Below are positions 5,319-12,311 of a stretch of DNA of 12,311 nt, piece by piece; positions within the stretch are counted from its first letter, which is position 1; the number at the start of each line of letters is the position of its first letter. Below the pieces are notes generated by a model, which saw only the letters and a list, made by a program, of their open reading frames with translations, was not told the DNA's origin and made no database searches. A program made the position numbers and the translations under genes. Origin of the DNA: Pseudomonadota bacterium (GTDB lineage: Bacteria > Pseudomonadota > Gammaproteobacteria > Enterobacterales > Enterobacteriaceae); assembly GCA_023425455.1 (NCBI GenBank), contig JAFACP010000342.1:1-12311 (forward strand), written 5' to 3'.

Positions 5319-7639
5319 TTTCGTTTTCTCTCTTTCTTAACCGGCATCGCCATCGGCGCGAGCAGGAAAGCGGTAAAAATGCCGCTAACCAGTACGATAC
5401 CGAAACTGCTGATGGCCTGCGTCGCGCTGAATACCAGCATGCCCAGCGTCAGTAGGGTGGTCATCATTGCCAGCGTAATCGCCAGCATTGAGGTCAGAGG
5501 GGTGCCGCGCGGGTTGCTAAAGAACAGTGTGTAGTTGATGCCAATGCCTAGCACCAGGACCAGCGCCAGCAGTGAAAACAGATTCAGCGGATGGCCCGTT
5601 AGCGCCAGTACCGCCAGCCCGCAGCTTAGCGACAGCACGGAAGGCACCAGACTTTTCAGCCCTTTCCTCCAGCCCAGACGTGCCACTGCGCCGCAGGCGA
5701 TGACGCCCAGCGCCACGACCAGCAGCCCCGTCAGCAGGGTGCGGTAGAGGGCGAACAGGTTGTCGAAGCTCGCCTTGCGATCGACCCACACCACGCCCTC
5801 ATGGCTGGCGGCCAGCTCGCTGAGCGCGGCGCTGTTCTTCGCCCCGTCGACCGGAACCAGAACGCCGCTTTCACCGCCTGGCAGTGACAGCCACAGCAGA
5901 CGCCAGCCTTCGCTGGCCGGGCTTTCGAGCCACGCGTCTACACTTACGGGCATCGGGTCCAGATTCGGGATGATGGTGGTCAGCCCCGCGCTCTTCAGCG
6001 CTGTGGTTACCGCAGGGGCGGCGTTTTGCAGCAGCGAGAGATCGCGGTTTTGCCGTGCTATCGAATTCAGCGGCAGACTGCGCCAGCTGGCCAGTTCACC
6101 CGACTTTTGCGCCTGCGCCAGTGCCGGAGTGAAAGCCTCCAGCCGCTCCAGAGTCTGCTGGGCGGTGGCGCCGTAAACCACAAACCATTTCTGATCGACA
6201 CTCTGTCCGGTCAGGGTTGTAATGCGCTTATCCTGCGCCAGCAGCGTCTGCGGCAGCGCCTGCAGCTGGGCGATATCGTCGTTTACCTTCAGCGTGGCGA
6301 TCCCGACAGCTGACAGCAGGGCCAGCGCAACGGGCAGGCCGACCGATACGGCGGCGTTGCGTCGCCAGGCGGCGAGCCAGCGTAGCAGGAGAACCATCGC
6401 CGGCACCGGGCGCACCGGCAGGCCGCGGCACAGCCAGGGGTGCCAGAAGATCACCGTCAGGCAGGCGGCGCTCAACCCCGCAGCGGCGAATACCGCCATC
6501 TGGCGGATCCCGGGGAAGGGGGCGAGCATCATGATCAGATAGGCGGCGACGGTGGTCAGTAGCGCCAGCAGCAGGGCATTACGGACTTTGTCCAGGCTTT
6601 GCCAGGGCGAATGCTCCGCGCCGTGCACCATCCGCTCGGTAAGGTAATAGAGGGTGTAATCCGCCGAGATGCCGATGATGCTCATGCTCATCACCAGCGT
6701 CATCAGATGCAGTTCACCAAACAGCAGCAGCGTTGTCACCGTGCCCGCCAGCGCCCCGACGGCGATGGAGATCAGACACAGCAGCAGGGGGCGCAGGGAG
6801 CGGAACACCGCCACAATCAGCAGGATCACCCCCAGCAGGGTTGCGATACCGAGCGTGGAGATGTCCCGTTTGGCCTGCTGGCTGGCGTAATCGCTGTAAA
6901 AAAGCGTGCCGCGCGACAGCAGCTGCGCCTGCGGGTAATGCGCGTTCAGCGTCTGCTGCAGGTCGTTAAGCTTACTCACCAGCCGGTGGGTTTGCTGCAT
7001 ATCGAACGAGGAGCCGGCCAGCTCGCCATGCAGCAAATACCAGTAGCGTCCGTCGCTATCCCGGGTGACCAGCCAGCCGTCCATCAGCCGCAATTTCTGG
7101 CTGTTTTGCGCCAGCGCCAGCTGCGAACCGCGCATCAGCATCAGCGGATCGTTTTGCAACTCTTTGCCACTGACGCCGGAAAAGGCCGAGTAGAGCTGCG
7201 ACAGAACCCATTGCGCCTGGGCGTCACCGCCGTTTTGCAGACGCGCGCGGGTTGCCGGATCTATCAGGCCGTTGCGGTGTTGCCAGAAAAATTCGCCCCA
7301 TGCTTTTTGCCCGGCGGCGTCCATCGGACCTTTCACCGCCGACAGCGATTCGCTGCTTTGCAGCAGCGTTAACCACTGCTGCGCAACCCGGGGATCGGGC
7401 TCTTTTCCGGGGCTGACCAGCCAGACGAGCTGGCGGTCGAGCCGCTGCATAAACCCGTCGTTGAGCGCCGGCGGGATGGCCCCCAGCGTCTGTTTCGGCA
7501 GCATGGCCAGCACGCTGCTGTTCAGGCGAGCACCGGGCAGCAGGGACAGCAACATACCGAGTAACATCAGGCATGCCGTGGCCCACAGCAGCGCCGGGGC
7601 CGGGGATTTACGGTGCGGCAAAGCGTTGGCGTTCGTCAT
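5315..7639 (-). CDS. apeM: ApeM, MMPL/RND-family exporter
   Basis: A 774-residue inner-membrane transporter with the duplicated MMPL/RND layout. There is one N-terminal helix (about 17-36) and a periplasmic domain (about 40-260). Helices 2-6 follow at about 262-400 and helix 7 at about 428-450. A second periplasmic domain (about 451-625) and helices 8-12 (about 630-766) complete it. Helix 4 carries GISADYTLYY with Asp327, the usual proton-relay position; the matching helix 10 motif reads GIGINYTLFF with Asn702. It probably exports the APE lipid, or an intermediate of it, from the inner membrane using the proton gradient. The ATG at 7639 is the first possible start, since an in-frame stop lies two codons upstream. 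It overlaps apeL by 32 bases and has no clear Shine-Dalgarno sequence. The C-terminus is strongly basic (KKERKRK). Confidence 0.9.
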   Translation of the reverse strand: MTNANALPHRKSPAPALLWATACLMLLGMLLSLLPGARLNSSVLAMLPKQTLGAIPPALNDGFMQRLDRQLVWLVSPGKEPDPRVAQQWLTLLQSSESLSAVKGPMDAAGQKAWGEFFWQHRNGLIDPATRARLQNGGDAQAQWVLSQLYSAFSGVSGKELQNDPLMLMRGSQLALAQNSQKLRLMDGWLVTRDSDGRYWYLLHGELAGSSFDMQQTHRLVSKLNDLQQTLNAHYPQAQLLSRGTLFYSDYASQQAKRDISTLGIATLLGVILLIVAVFRSLRPLLLCLISIAVGALAGTVTTLLLFGELHLMTLVMSMSIIGISADYTLYYLTERMVHGAEHSPWQSLDKVRNALLLALLTTVAAYLIMMLAPFPGIRQMAVFAAAGLSAACLTVIFWHPWLCRGLPVRPVPAMVLLLRWLAAWRRNAAVSVGLPVALALLSAVGIATLKVNDDIAQLQALPQTLLAQDKRITTLTGQSVDQKWFVVYGATAQQTLERLEAFTPALAQAQKSGELASWRSLPLNSIARQNRDLSLLQNAAPAVTTALKSAGLTTIIPNLDPMPVSVDAWLESPASEGWRLLWLSLPGGESGVLVPVDGAKNSAALSELAASHEGVVWVDRKASFDNLFALYRTLLTGLLVVALGVIACGAVARLGWRKGLKSLVPSVLSLSCGLAVLALTGHPLNLFSLLALVLVLGIGINYTLFFSNPRGTPLTSMLAITLAMMTTLLTLGMLVFSATQAISSFGIVLVSGIFTAFLLAPMAMPVKKERKRK

Positions 7640-8213
7640 CGGTCAGGCTGGCGGGCGTCAGTTGGTGGTGGGAAAGGACAATATCGGTGCGGTCGCCCTG
7701 CCTGTCATTCAGTCGAATCGACTGCAGATAGGTGGCGCCACTCAGATCGAGGGTCGCGAAAATCTTGTCCAGCGGCGTTGTTTTAGGCGTGAGAATCAGC
7801 GACCAGCGGCCTTCACCCTGGTCTTTAAAATCGATCCGGAAGTTCTCTTCCAGCACCTTACGATCGGCCTGGAATAAGGCCCGTAACAGATGGTTGAACT
7901 GGAACATCTGCGGATTATTGTCGGCGGTGATGGTTTGCGGCGGCTGGCCGTTGATCACCTGCACCATCCGCGTGTCATCCAGCAGCAAAGTCATCGGGAA
8001 AGGGGATTTTTGATCCCACAGCAGGCCACTGTCACGGGCGATCAGCATCTCGCCCTGCGAGCGCAGCGGCTGCGGCAGATCCTTAATGGTGCGGGTCTGT
8101 TCGAAGTGAGCGCGCACTACCGGCTGTTCGGTAAAGCGCTGCTGCAGTTCATCCAGCGTCACGGCGCTGACCAGCGGGCTGACCAGCAGGGCCAGCAGCG
8201 GTAACCATTTCAT
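7608..8213 (-). CDS. apeL: ApeL, LolA-like outer-membrane lipid/lipoprotein carrier
   Basis: A 201-residue secreted protein. A Sec signal peptide is visible (MKWLPLLALLVSPLVSA, likely cut near residue 17), followed by a LolA-type beta fold. The N-terminal TLDELQQRFTEQPVVRAHFE and the later GLLWDQKSPFPMTLLLDD are typical of the LolA-like proteins found in APE and related clusters. True LolA carries lipoproteins from LolCDE to LolB through the periplasm. This paralogue, encoded between a thioesterase and an MMPL exporter, probably carries the hydrophobic APE product instead, which is inference from context. The start overlaps the apeK stop by ATGA and has a GGGAG ribosome binding site seven bases upstream. 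Its 3' end overlaps apeM by 32 bases. It is not likely to be the housekeeping LolA, which sits elsewhere (next to ftsK and rarA) in enterobacteria. Confidence 0.88.
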   Translation of the reverse strand: MKWLPLLALLVSPLVSAVTLDELQQRFTEQPVVRAHFEQTRTIKDLPQPLRSQGEMLIARDSGLLWDQKSPFPMTLLLDDTRMVQVINGQPPQTITADNNPQMFQFNHLLRALFQADRKVLEENFRIDFKDQGEGRWSLILTPKTTPLDKIFATLDLSGATYLQSIRLNDRQGDRTDIVLSHHQLTPASLTDDERQRFAAP

Positions 8214-8632
8214 GGCGTCACTCCCATACGTTCAAACAGAATAGCCGGGCTGACAAAGCACATTTCGCGGCTTGATTCCTCAACCGCCACCTGAATGGTG
8301 TAACCGGTGGTGGTACGTTTGCCGGTGTGCGCGTCGAAGATCTGGTAGGCGATACGCAGGCGGTTTTCATACTCTTCAATGTGCGCGCGCACGCGGATCC
8401 GCTGTTCAAAGGTCACCGCATCGCGGTACTTGACGCGGGTATCCACGACCGGCCAGACGTAGCCGGAGGCTTTCATCTGCCGGTAGCCGTAATCAAACTG
8501 GTTGAGTAGCGCCTCGCGGGCGATCTCAAAATAGCGGAAATAGTTGCCGTGCCAGACCACGCCCATCATGTCGACGTCGTGGAACGGTACGGTGATCTCT
8601 ACTTCGGTCGTAAAGCGGGGATCGGTCAGCAC
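8210..8632 (-). CDS. apeK: ApeK, 4HBT/YbgC-type hotdog thioesterase
   Basis: A 140-residue acyl-CoA/acyl-ACP thioesterase of the 4-hydroxybenzoyl-CoA thioesterase type. The active-site motif HDVDMMGVVWHGNYFRYFEIAR lies near the N-terminus. Asp21 corresponds to the catalytic Asp of the family, and the following GVVWHGNY helix start is typical of YbgC relatives. In the APE pathway it is the cluster thioesterase, thought to release or proofread polyene chains from the carrier protein. It starts with GTG at 8632, three bases after the apeJ stop, and an AAGGAG ribosome binding site at 6-base spacing supports this start; no ATG fits the family opening. The stop overlaps the apeL start by ATGA. Confidence 0.9.
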   Translation of the reverse strand: MLTDPRFTTEVEITVPFHDVDMMGVVWHGNYFRYFEIAREALLNQFDYGYRQMKASGYVWPVVDTRVKYRDAVTFEQRIRVRAHIEEYENRLRIAYQIFDAHTGKRTTTGYTIQVAVEESSREMCFVSPAILFERMGVTP

Positions 8633-8635
8633 CCT

Positions 8636-10327
8636 TTACTCCTTCTCTTTGGCATCCGGCAGATGCCAGAAATCGAAAAAATTAAACCAGTCGAGCGGCG
8701 ACATTAACGCGTAATGCTCCAGCCGCTGCGCATAGCGATCGATGGCGTGCTGCAGCGCCTGCTGGCGCTCGCCGCGCGGCAGCAGCAGCGGGTCGGCGAA
8801 AGGCTCGCAGTGGATGGTGAGCTTATTCTGCTGGCGCAGCGCATAAATCAGCAGCACCGGGCAGCGCAGAATCGAGGCCAGGATAAACGGCCCTTGTGGG
8901 AACGGCGCAGGCTGACCCATAAAAGTGCTCCAGGTCACCCGCCAGTCGCCGCCACGCTGCGGCGTTACGGCAATGCGATCGCCCACGATAGCCACCCATT
9001 CGCCGCGTTCCAGCTTCTCTTTGATGGCGATGGCGGTATCCGGGCCGATATCGGTCACCGGCATCAGGTTTACGCCTGCCTGAGGGGCCATCTCGCTCAT
9101 GATCTGCTTAAAGCGCTGTGCATTATCGTTGAACACCAGCGCGTTGATGGTTTTACTGCCGTCGAGCTGGGCCAGCGCCCGGCAGGCTTCCACATCGCCA
9201 AGATGCGAGGCCAGCAGCAGTTTGCCCGGAAGCGCGTCCATCTCCAGTGCTTCCTGTGCGCCCGGGGCGAAGACCACGTCGCGGTTAAATTGCAGCTCGC
9301 CGCGCCAGCCTGCGATCTTATCCAGCATCGCATCGCCGAAGCGCATAAAGTGGAAAAAGCTGTTCAGGCGCGGCGGAACCGGCATCTGGCGCTGTGCCAG
9401 GCGCTGTTTTACGCGCAGGATCCACTGCTGTGATGCCGTCCGGGCCGTCCGGGCGGTCAGCCAGTAGACGGCAATCACTGGCCACAGCAGTAAGCTAAAG
9501 GCGCGGCGGCCAAATAGCTGCCAGACGCGGAGCATCAGGCGCATGCCCCACAGCCCTTTGACCTCATCCTGTTGCGCCCAGTGCTGAGTGCGCCGACGTA
9601 AGAGCAGCGCCGGAATACGCGGCAGCATGCCGAAGAACAGGCGGGTATGCATCAGCGAGATCCGCACGTTATCTTTCAGCGCATCAAAATGGGATAAACC
9701 GTCCTGCGGATAGGTGACACGGGTCGGCAGAAAATAGCTAGTGTTGCCCTGCCAGTAGAGGCGCACCATCACTTCGGTGTCAAAGTCCATCCGCTTACCC
9801 AGCGGCGCGCGCGCGGCAAGCTGTAGCGTCGGGGCCACCGGATAGACCCGAAAACCGCACATGCTGTCTTTGAGCTGCAGAGAGAGGGTTTCAATCCAGA
9901 CCCAGACGTGGGTAACCCAGCGTCCGTAGAGACGCGAGCGCGGAATGGAGTCGTCGTATATAGGCTGGCCGGAGATCAGCGCGTCCGGGTGACGTTCGGC
10001 CAGCGCCAGCAGTTTGGGGATATCTTCGATAGCGTGCTGGCCGTCGGCGTCGACCTGCACCGCATGGGTATAGCCCGCACGAGCAGACGCTTCGAGTCCC
10101 CGGATCACCGCCGCCCCTTTTCCTGCATTTTCCGCCAGACGCACCAGCGTTAACTGCGGTTGTTCGGCGGCCAGACGCGCCAGCTCAAGGCGAGTGCTCT
10201 CCTCACTGCCGTCGTCGACGACCAGGCAGGGCAGGCCGAACGGCGCCAGGCGTGACAGCACGTTTGCCATCATCGCGCCGTGGTTGTAGCAGGGGATCAG
10301 CACGCAGGGGCGGAAGGTTACTGACAT
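8636..10327 (-). CDS. apeJ: ApeJ, glycosyltransferase family 2 fused to LpxL/HtrB-like acyltransferase
   Basis: A 563-residue two-domain protein. Residues about 1-240 are a GT-A glycosyltransferase of family 2: the opening CVLIPCYNHG, the nucleotide-binding VVDDGS with Asp38 and Asp39, the metal-binding DAD at 93-95, and CGFR at 157-160. A hydrophobic segment (about 277-292) may anchor it to the inner membrane. Residues about 320-560 are an LpxL/HtrB-like lipid acyltransferase with the motif SHLGDVEA (His375, Glu380) and a later GEWVAIVGDR block. The fusion suggests that one enzyme adds a sugar and an acyl chain while assembling the lipid anchor of the APE, or acylates the sugar with the polyene; the exact substrates cannot be read from sequence. 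The ATG at 10327 overlaps the end of apeI by 10 bases. Confidence 0.9.
   Translation of the reverse strand: MSVTFRPCVLIPCYNHGAMMANVLSRLAPFGLPCLVVDDGSEESTRLELARLAAEQPQLTLVRLAENAGKGAAVIRGLEASARAGYTHAVQVDADGQHAIEDIPKLLALAERHPDALISGQPIYDDSIPRSRLYGRWVTHVWVWIETLSLQLKDSMCGFRVYPVAPTLQLAARAPLGKRMDFDTEVMVRLYWQGNTSYFLPTRVTYPQDGLSHFDALKDNVRISLMHTRLFFGMLPRIPALLLRRRTQHWAQQDEVKGLWGMRLMLRVWQLFGRRAFSLLLWPVIAVYWLTARTARTASQQWILRVKQRLAQRQMPVPPRLNSFFHFMRFGDAMLDKIAGWRGELQFNRDVVFAPGAQEALEMDALPGKLLLASHLGDVEACRALAQLDGSKTINALVFNDNAQRFKQIMSEMAPQAGVNLMPVTDIGPDTAIAIKEKLERGEWVAIVGDRIAVTPQRGGDWRVTWSTFMGQPAPFPQGPFILASILRCPVLLIYALRQQNKLTIHCEPFADPLLLPRGERQQALQHAIDRYAQRLEHYALMSPLDWFNFFDFWHLPDAKEKE
8639..8644 (-). promoter_or_regulatory. 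Shine-Dalgarno sequence for the GTG start of apeK
   Basis: AAGGAG on the minus strand, directly before the apeJ stop codon and six bases upstream of the apeK GTG. It decides the otherwise unusual GTG start. Confidence 0.7.
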
Positions 10328-10671
10328 AGGCGAATCTTCCCGCTGCTGGCGGTGTGACGTTCGGAACCGGCATGGCGCTGGTAGCTGAAGGTCAACATCT
10401 GTCGCTCTGCATGCCAGTCGAGAACCAGCGTCACCGTGGTTTCCGGCAGCAGCGGTGCCTGGAATTTCACGTTCTGAATAGTGTGAAAACGGTAGCCTGG
10501 CGCCAGCAGGGTGGTGGCGTAGTGCATTACCCAGTCAAGCTGTGCCACACCGGGCAATAAGGGCTGTACGGCGAAATGTCCCTCGAACCAGAACAGGGCC
10601 GGGTTAAGATACAAAACAATTTCCAGATGTTGCGGTTGTGCCTGGCGGCGCTCGATTTCATGAATTTTCAT
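10318..10671 (-). CDS. apeI: ApeI, hotdog-fold dehydratase subunit of aryl polyene synthesis
   Basis: A 117-residue FabA/FabZ-like hotdog protein, from the ATG at 10671. The catalytic motif is canonical: WFEGHFAVQPLLPGVAQLDW, with His32 of the GHF and Asp46 at the position of the FabA catalytic Asp. It is the dehydratase partner of ApeP and converts 3-hydroxyacyl-ACP to the trans-enoyl chain after ApeQ. The start is set by a CAGGAG ribosome binding site seven bases upstream. An in-frame ATG 30 bases earlier (10701) would add ten residues (MSMRSYRSYF) with no family support. The gene overlaps the end of apeH by 14 bases and the start of apeJ by 10 bases. At 117 residues it is a single short hotdog, so it needs a dimer partner to form an active site. 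Confidence 0.9.
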   Translation of the reverse strand: MKIHEIERRQAQPQHLEIVLYLNPALFWFEGHFAVQPLLPGVAQLDWVMHYATTLLAPGYRFHTIQNVKFQAPLLPETTVTLVLDWHAERQMLTFSYQRHAGSERHTASSGKIRLCQ

Positions 10672-12019
10672 GAAATAACTCCTGTAACTGCGCATAGACA
10701 CGCTTATTCATACTGTTGACCGGCATTTCGTCAATGATCCGCCAGTAGCGGGGAATGGCGACCGGCTCAAGCCAGGGCAGCAGGGCGCGACGCCAGGCAA
10801 ACTCCTGCGCTTTTTTACCCTGCTGGTGCCAGCGCTGGCGGGCATCGTCATCAAGCACCAGTAACACGCCGATGCCCTGACGTCCCCCGCGCGTGACCGG
10901 CAGCGCGGCAGCTTCACTAATGCCGTCGAGCTCCAGCAGGCGACGTTCGATCTCATTGAGCGAAATGCGCTTCTCTTCGATTTTGACCACCCGGCCACGA
11001 CGTCCGGCAATGTTAAAAAGACCGTTGGCGTCGAAGCGCAGAATATCGTCCAGCAGTAGCCCTTCCGCCTCGTGGATCAGCGGCGAGGTGACGCGACAGG
11101 TCTCCCCTTCGTGGCGAAAAGCAACGCCGGGAAAGGCGAGCCAGGGGACGCAGTCCTCGTGCCGATGTCGCCAGGCGAGGATGCCGGTTTCGGTGCTGCC
11201 GTAGATCTCGTCCGGCCAGACATCAAGCCAGCCGTGGGTCGTGGCAACATCGCACCACGGCAGCATGCCGCCTGCGGAGATCAACATCGCCACAGGAGGG
11301 GCCGCCAGTTCGGTATCCAGTCGCTTCAGGAACGCCGGACTACTGATAAACAGATACGTTCTGTCATGAGGCAGTGCCGCCAGCTGCTCGGCATAATAGA
11401 GCATGGCGGCGTGCAGCGGCAGACCCAGCGCCATCGGCAGCACGATGCGGAACGTCAGGCCATACAGATGCTGAGGAACGACCGAGGCGACAACGTTGCA
11501 GCCGTTCAGGCGTTCACCGAAGCGAGCGGCCAGCAGGCAGGCTTCGCGGTCAAGACTGGCGATGTGTTTGATCACCCGGCGTGGCGCGCCGGTGGAGCCG
11601 GAGGTAAAAAGCTCAACGACGCGGCTGTCATCAATAGCGGGCAGTGGCGACCAGCTGCTGACGGTCTGGCGCACAGAGGTCACGGCGATCAGCACCCCCT
11701 GAAATTCGATCGCCCGATCGCTGAGCACACCGCTGAACAGCGAGCGCTGCTCTTCAAGCAGTGACGCGCGGTTATGACCCGGAATAACGGGCGTTTTACC
11801 GGCGTGCAGTGAGGCCAGCAGAGCGACAATAAACAGATAGCTGTTTTCAAAACAGAGCGCCCAGCGCTCGCCTTCCTGCTGCTGCAGCGTCTGTACCAGC
11901 ACGGTGACGTCCTGGCGCAGCTGGCCCAGCGTCCAGCAACGTTCATCAAGCCAGGCAACCGGCGTGTCATCGGCGCGGGGCGCATTTAGCCACTCGCCCA
12001 GAGGAAGGGGTTTATTCAT
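10658..12019 (-). CDS. apeH: ApeH, AMP-dependent acyl/aryl-acid ligase
   Basis: A 453-residue member of the ANL adenylate-forming family. Visible motifs in order are the ATP-binding P-loop FTSGSTGAPRR (138-148), PQHLYG (182-187), the adenylate-binding YGSTET (273-278), the hinge region GRRGRVVKIEEKRIS (339-353) and the C-terminal catalytic Lys439 in NSMNKRVYAQ. In characterised APE pathways this enzyme activates 4-hydroxybenzoate or a related aryl acid as AMP ester and loads it on a carrier protein, which starts chain growth. It is shorter than many ANL enzymes (often 500 or more residues), as usual for this group. The ATG at 12019 overlaps the apeG stop by 8 bases, with a weak AGAGAAG ribosome binding site. 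Its end overlaps apeI by 14 bases. The true substrate cannot be read from sequence. Confidence 0.92.
   Translation of the reverse strand: MNKPLPLGEWLNAPRADDTPVAWLDERCWTLGQLRQDVTVLVQTLQQQEGERWALCFENSYLFIVALLASLHAGKTPVIPGHNRASLLEEQRSLFSGVLSDRAIEFQGVLIAVTSVRQTVSSWSPLPAIDDSRVVELFTSGSTGAPRRVIKHIASLDREACLLAARFGERLNGCNVVASVVPQHLYGLTFRIVLPMALGLPLHAAMLYYAEQLAALPHDRTYLFISSPAFLKRLDTELAAPPVAMLISAGGMLPWCDVATTHGWLDVWPDEIYGSTETGILAWRHRHEDCVPWLAFPGVAFRHEGETCRVTSPLIHEAEGLLLDDILRFDANGLFNIAGRRGRVVKIEEKRISLNEIERRLLELDGISEAAALPVTRGGRQGIGVLLVLDDDARQRWHQQGKKAQEFAWRRALLPWLEPVAIPRYWRIIDEMPVNSMNKRVYAQLQELFHENS
10679..10684 (-). promoter_or_regulatory. Shine-Dalgarno sequence for apeI
   Basis: CAGGAG on the minus strand, inside the 3' end of apeH and seven bases before the ATG at 10671. 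It favours that ATG over the upstream in-frame ATG at 10701. Confidence 0.7.
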
Positions 12020-12311
12020 TGTGCTTCTCTTTTTTTATCACCCGTTGACGCACCAGCCACTCTGCCGCCATCAGTGTTCCCATCAGGATATAGGCCACCA
12101 TGCCATTCCACAGCGTCCATAGCCGCATGTCGCCGTGCAGTACGGTAAACAGGGCGATTGCACCGTTGGCGATGAAAAAGACGCACCACACTTTGGTCAC
12201 CCTGCGGGTATAGCGCACGCCAGCCGGGGGCAAATTCGGTTCACGCAAACGCGCCAGTCGTTCGACCAGCGGCATCGCGCTCCAGAGTGAGCCGCCAAAA
12301 ACAGCCAGCAT
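12012..12311 (-). CDS. apeG: ApeG, COG4648-type inner-membrane protein (C-terminal part)
   Basis: The 3' portion of a gene that continues past the right edge; 99 codons are visible. The Met at the window edge is probably internal, since family members are around twice this length. The visible part has two predicted membrane helices (about 38-59 and 64-87), a conserved segment before them (SAMPLVERLARL...VRYTRRVTKVW), and a basic tail ending RVIKKEKHNE. This matches the small COG4648 membrane proteins that sit next to the AMP ligase in APE clusters. No catalytic motif is visible and its biochemical role is not known; a part in membrane assembly or transport of the product is a guess from context. 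A run of seven A residues on the coding strand lies near its 3' end. Confidence 0.82.
   Translation of the reverse strand: MLAVFGGSLWSAMPLVERLARLREPNLPPAGVRYTRRVTKVWCVFFIANGAIALFTVLHGDMRLWTLWNGMVAYILMGTLMAAEWLVRQRVIKKEKHNE

Noticed and set aside
6599..7372. A 257-codon plus-strand open frame opposite apeM
   Set aside because: Composition is rich in Arg, Gln and His with no domain signal, as expected of an antisense shadow of a GC-rich membrane-protein gene.
10318..10701. Longer apeI using the ATG at 10701
   Set aside because: The ATG at 10671 has a well-placed CAGGAG ribosome binding site, and the ten extra residues do not fit the family.
12030..12036. T7 run as an intrinsic terminator on the plus strand
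   Set aside because: No plus-strand gene leads into it and no GC-rich stem precedes it; it is coding sequence for Ile-Lys-Lys in apeG.

Overview
The window is almost wholly protein-coding and comes from a high-GC member of the Enterobacteriaceae. The closest general resemblance is to Enterobacter-type genomes: the ArnE, ArnF and AcpT proteins are recognisably close to those of E. coli but not identical. Genus cannot be fixed from the sequence alone. I see no mobile element, tRNA, rRNA or CRISPR array, and no intergenic stretch longer than about 3 bases.

Left edge (1-592, + strand): the end of an arn operon. It holds the C-terminal part of arnE and the complete arnF, the two small membrane proteins that flip undecaprenyl-phosphate-aminoarabinose for lipid A modification (polymyxin resistance).

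Rest of the window (525-12311, - strand): the downstream two thirds of an aryl polyene (APE) gene cluster, the pathway that makes membrane-anchored, carotenoid-like yellow pigments through a type II polyketide/fatty-acid-like machinery. In transcription order (right to left) the genes are apeG (partial, membrane protein), apeH (aryl-acid AMP ligase), apeI (dehydratase subunit), apeJ (glycosyltransferase-acyltransferase fusion), apeK (thioesterase), apeL (LolA-like carrier), apeM (MMPL exporter), apeN (DUF3261 lipoprotein), apeO (ketosynthase), apeP (dehydratase subunit), apeQ (ketoreductase), apeR (ketosynthase) and acpT (phosphopantetheinyl transferase). The missing early genes (acyl carrier proteins apeE/apeF, chain-length-factor-like apeC, acyltransferase apeD and others) should lie beyond 12311.

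How they work together: AcpT converts the acyl carrier proteins to the holo form. ApeH activates an aryl acid (4-hydroxybenzoate-like in studied systems). ApeO (with ApeC) and ApeR extend the chain with malonyl units. ApeQ reduces and ApeI:ApeP dehydrates after each round to build the conjugated polyene. ApeK is the thioesterase. ApeJ probably joins the polyene to a sugar/lipid anchor, and ApeG, ApeL, ApeM and ApeN look like the machinery that moves the product to the outer membrane. All - strand genes overlap or nearly touch, so they form one operon whose promoter is outside the window.

The system itself is known. The details worth a second look are the tail-to-tail overlap of arnF and acpT, split active-site residues in the ApeI/ApeP pair, an Asp-to-Asn asymmetry in the ApeM exporter, and an A7 tract at the apeG/apeH junction.
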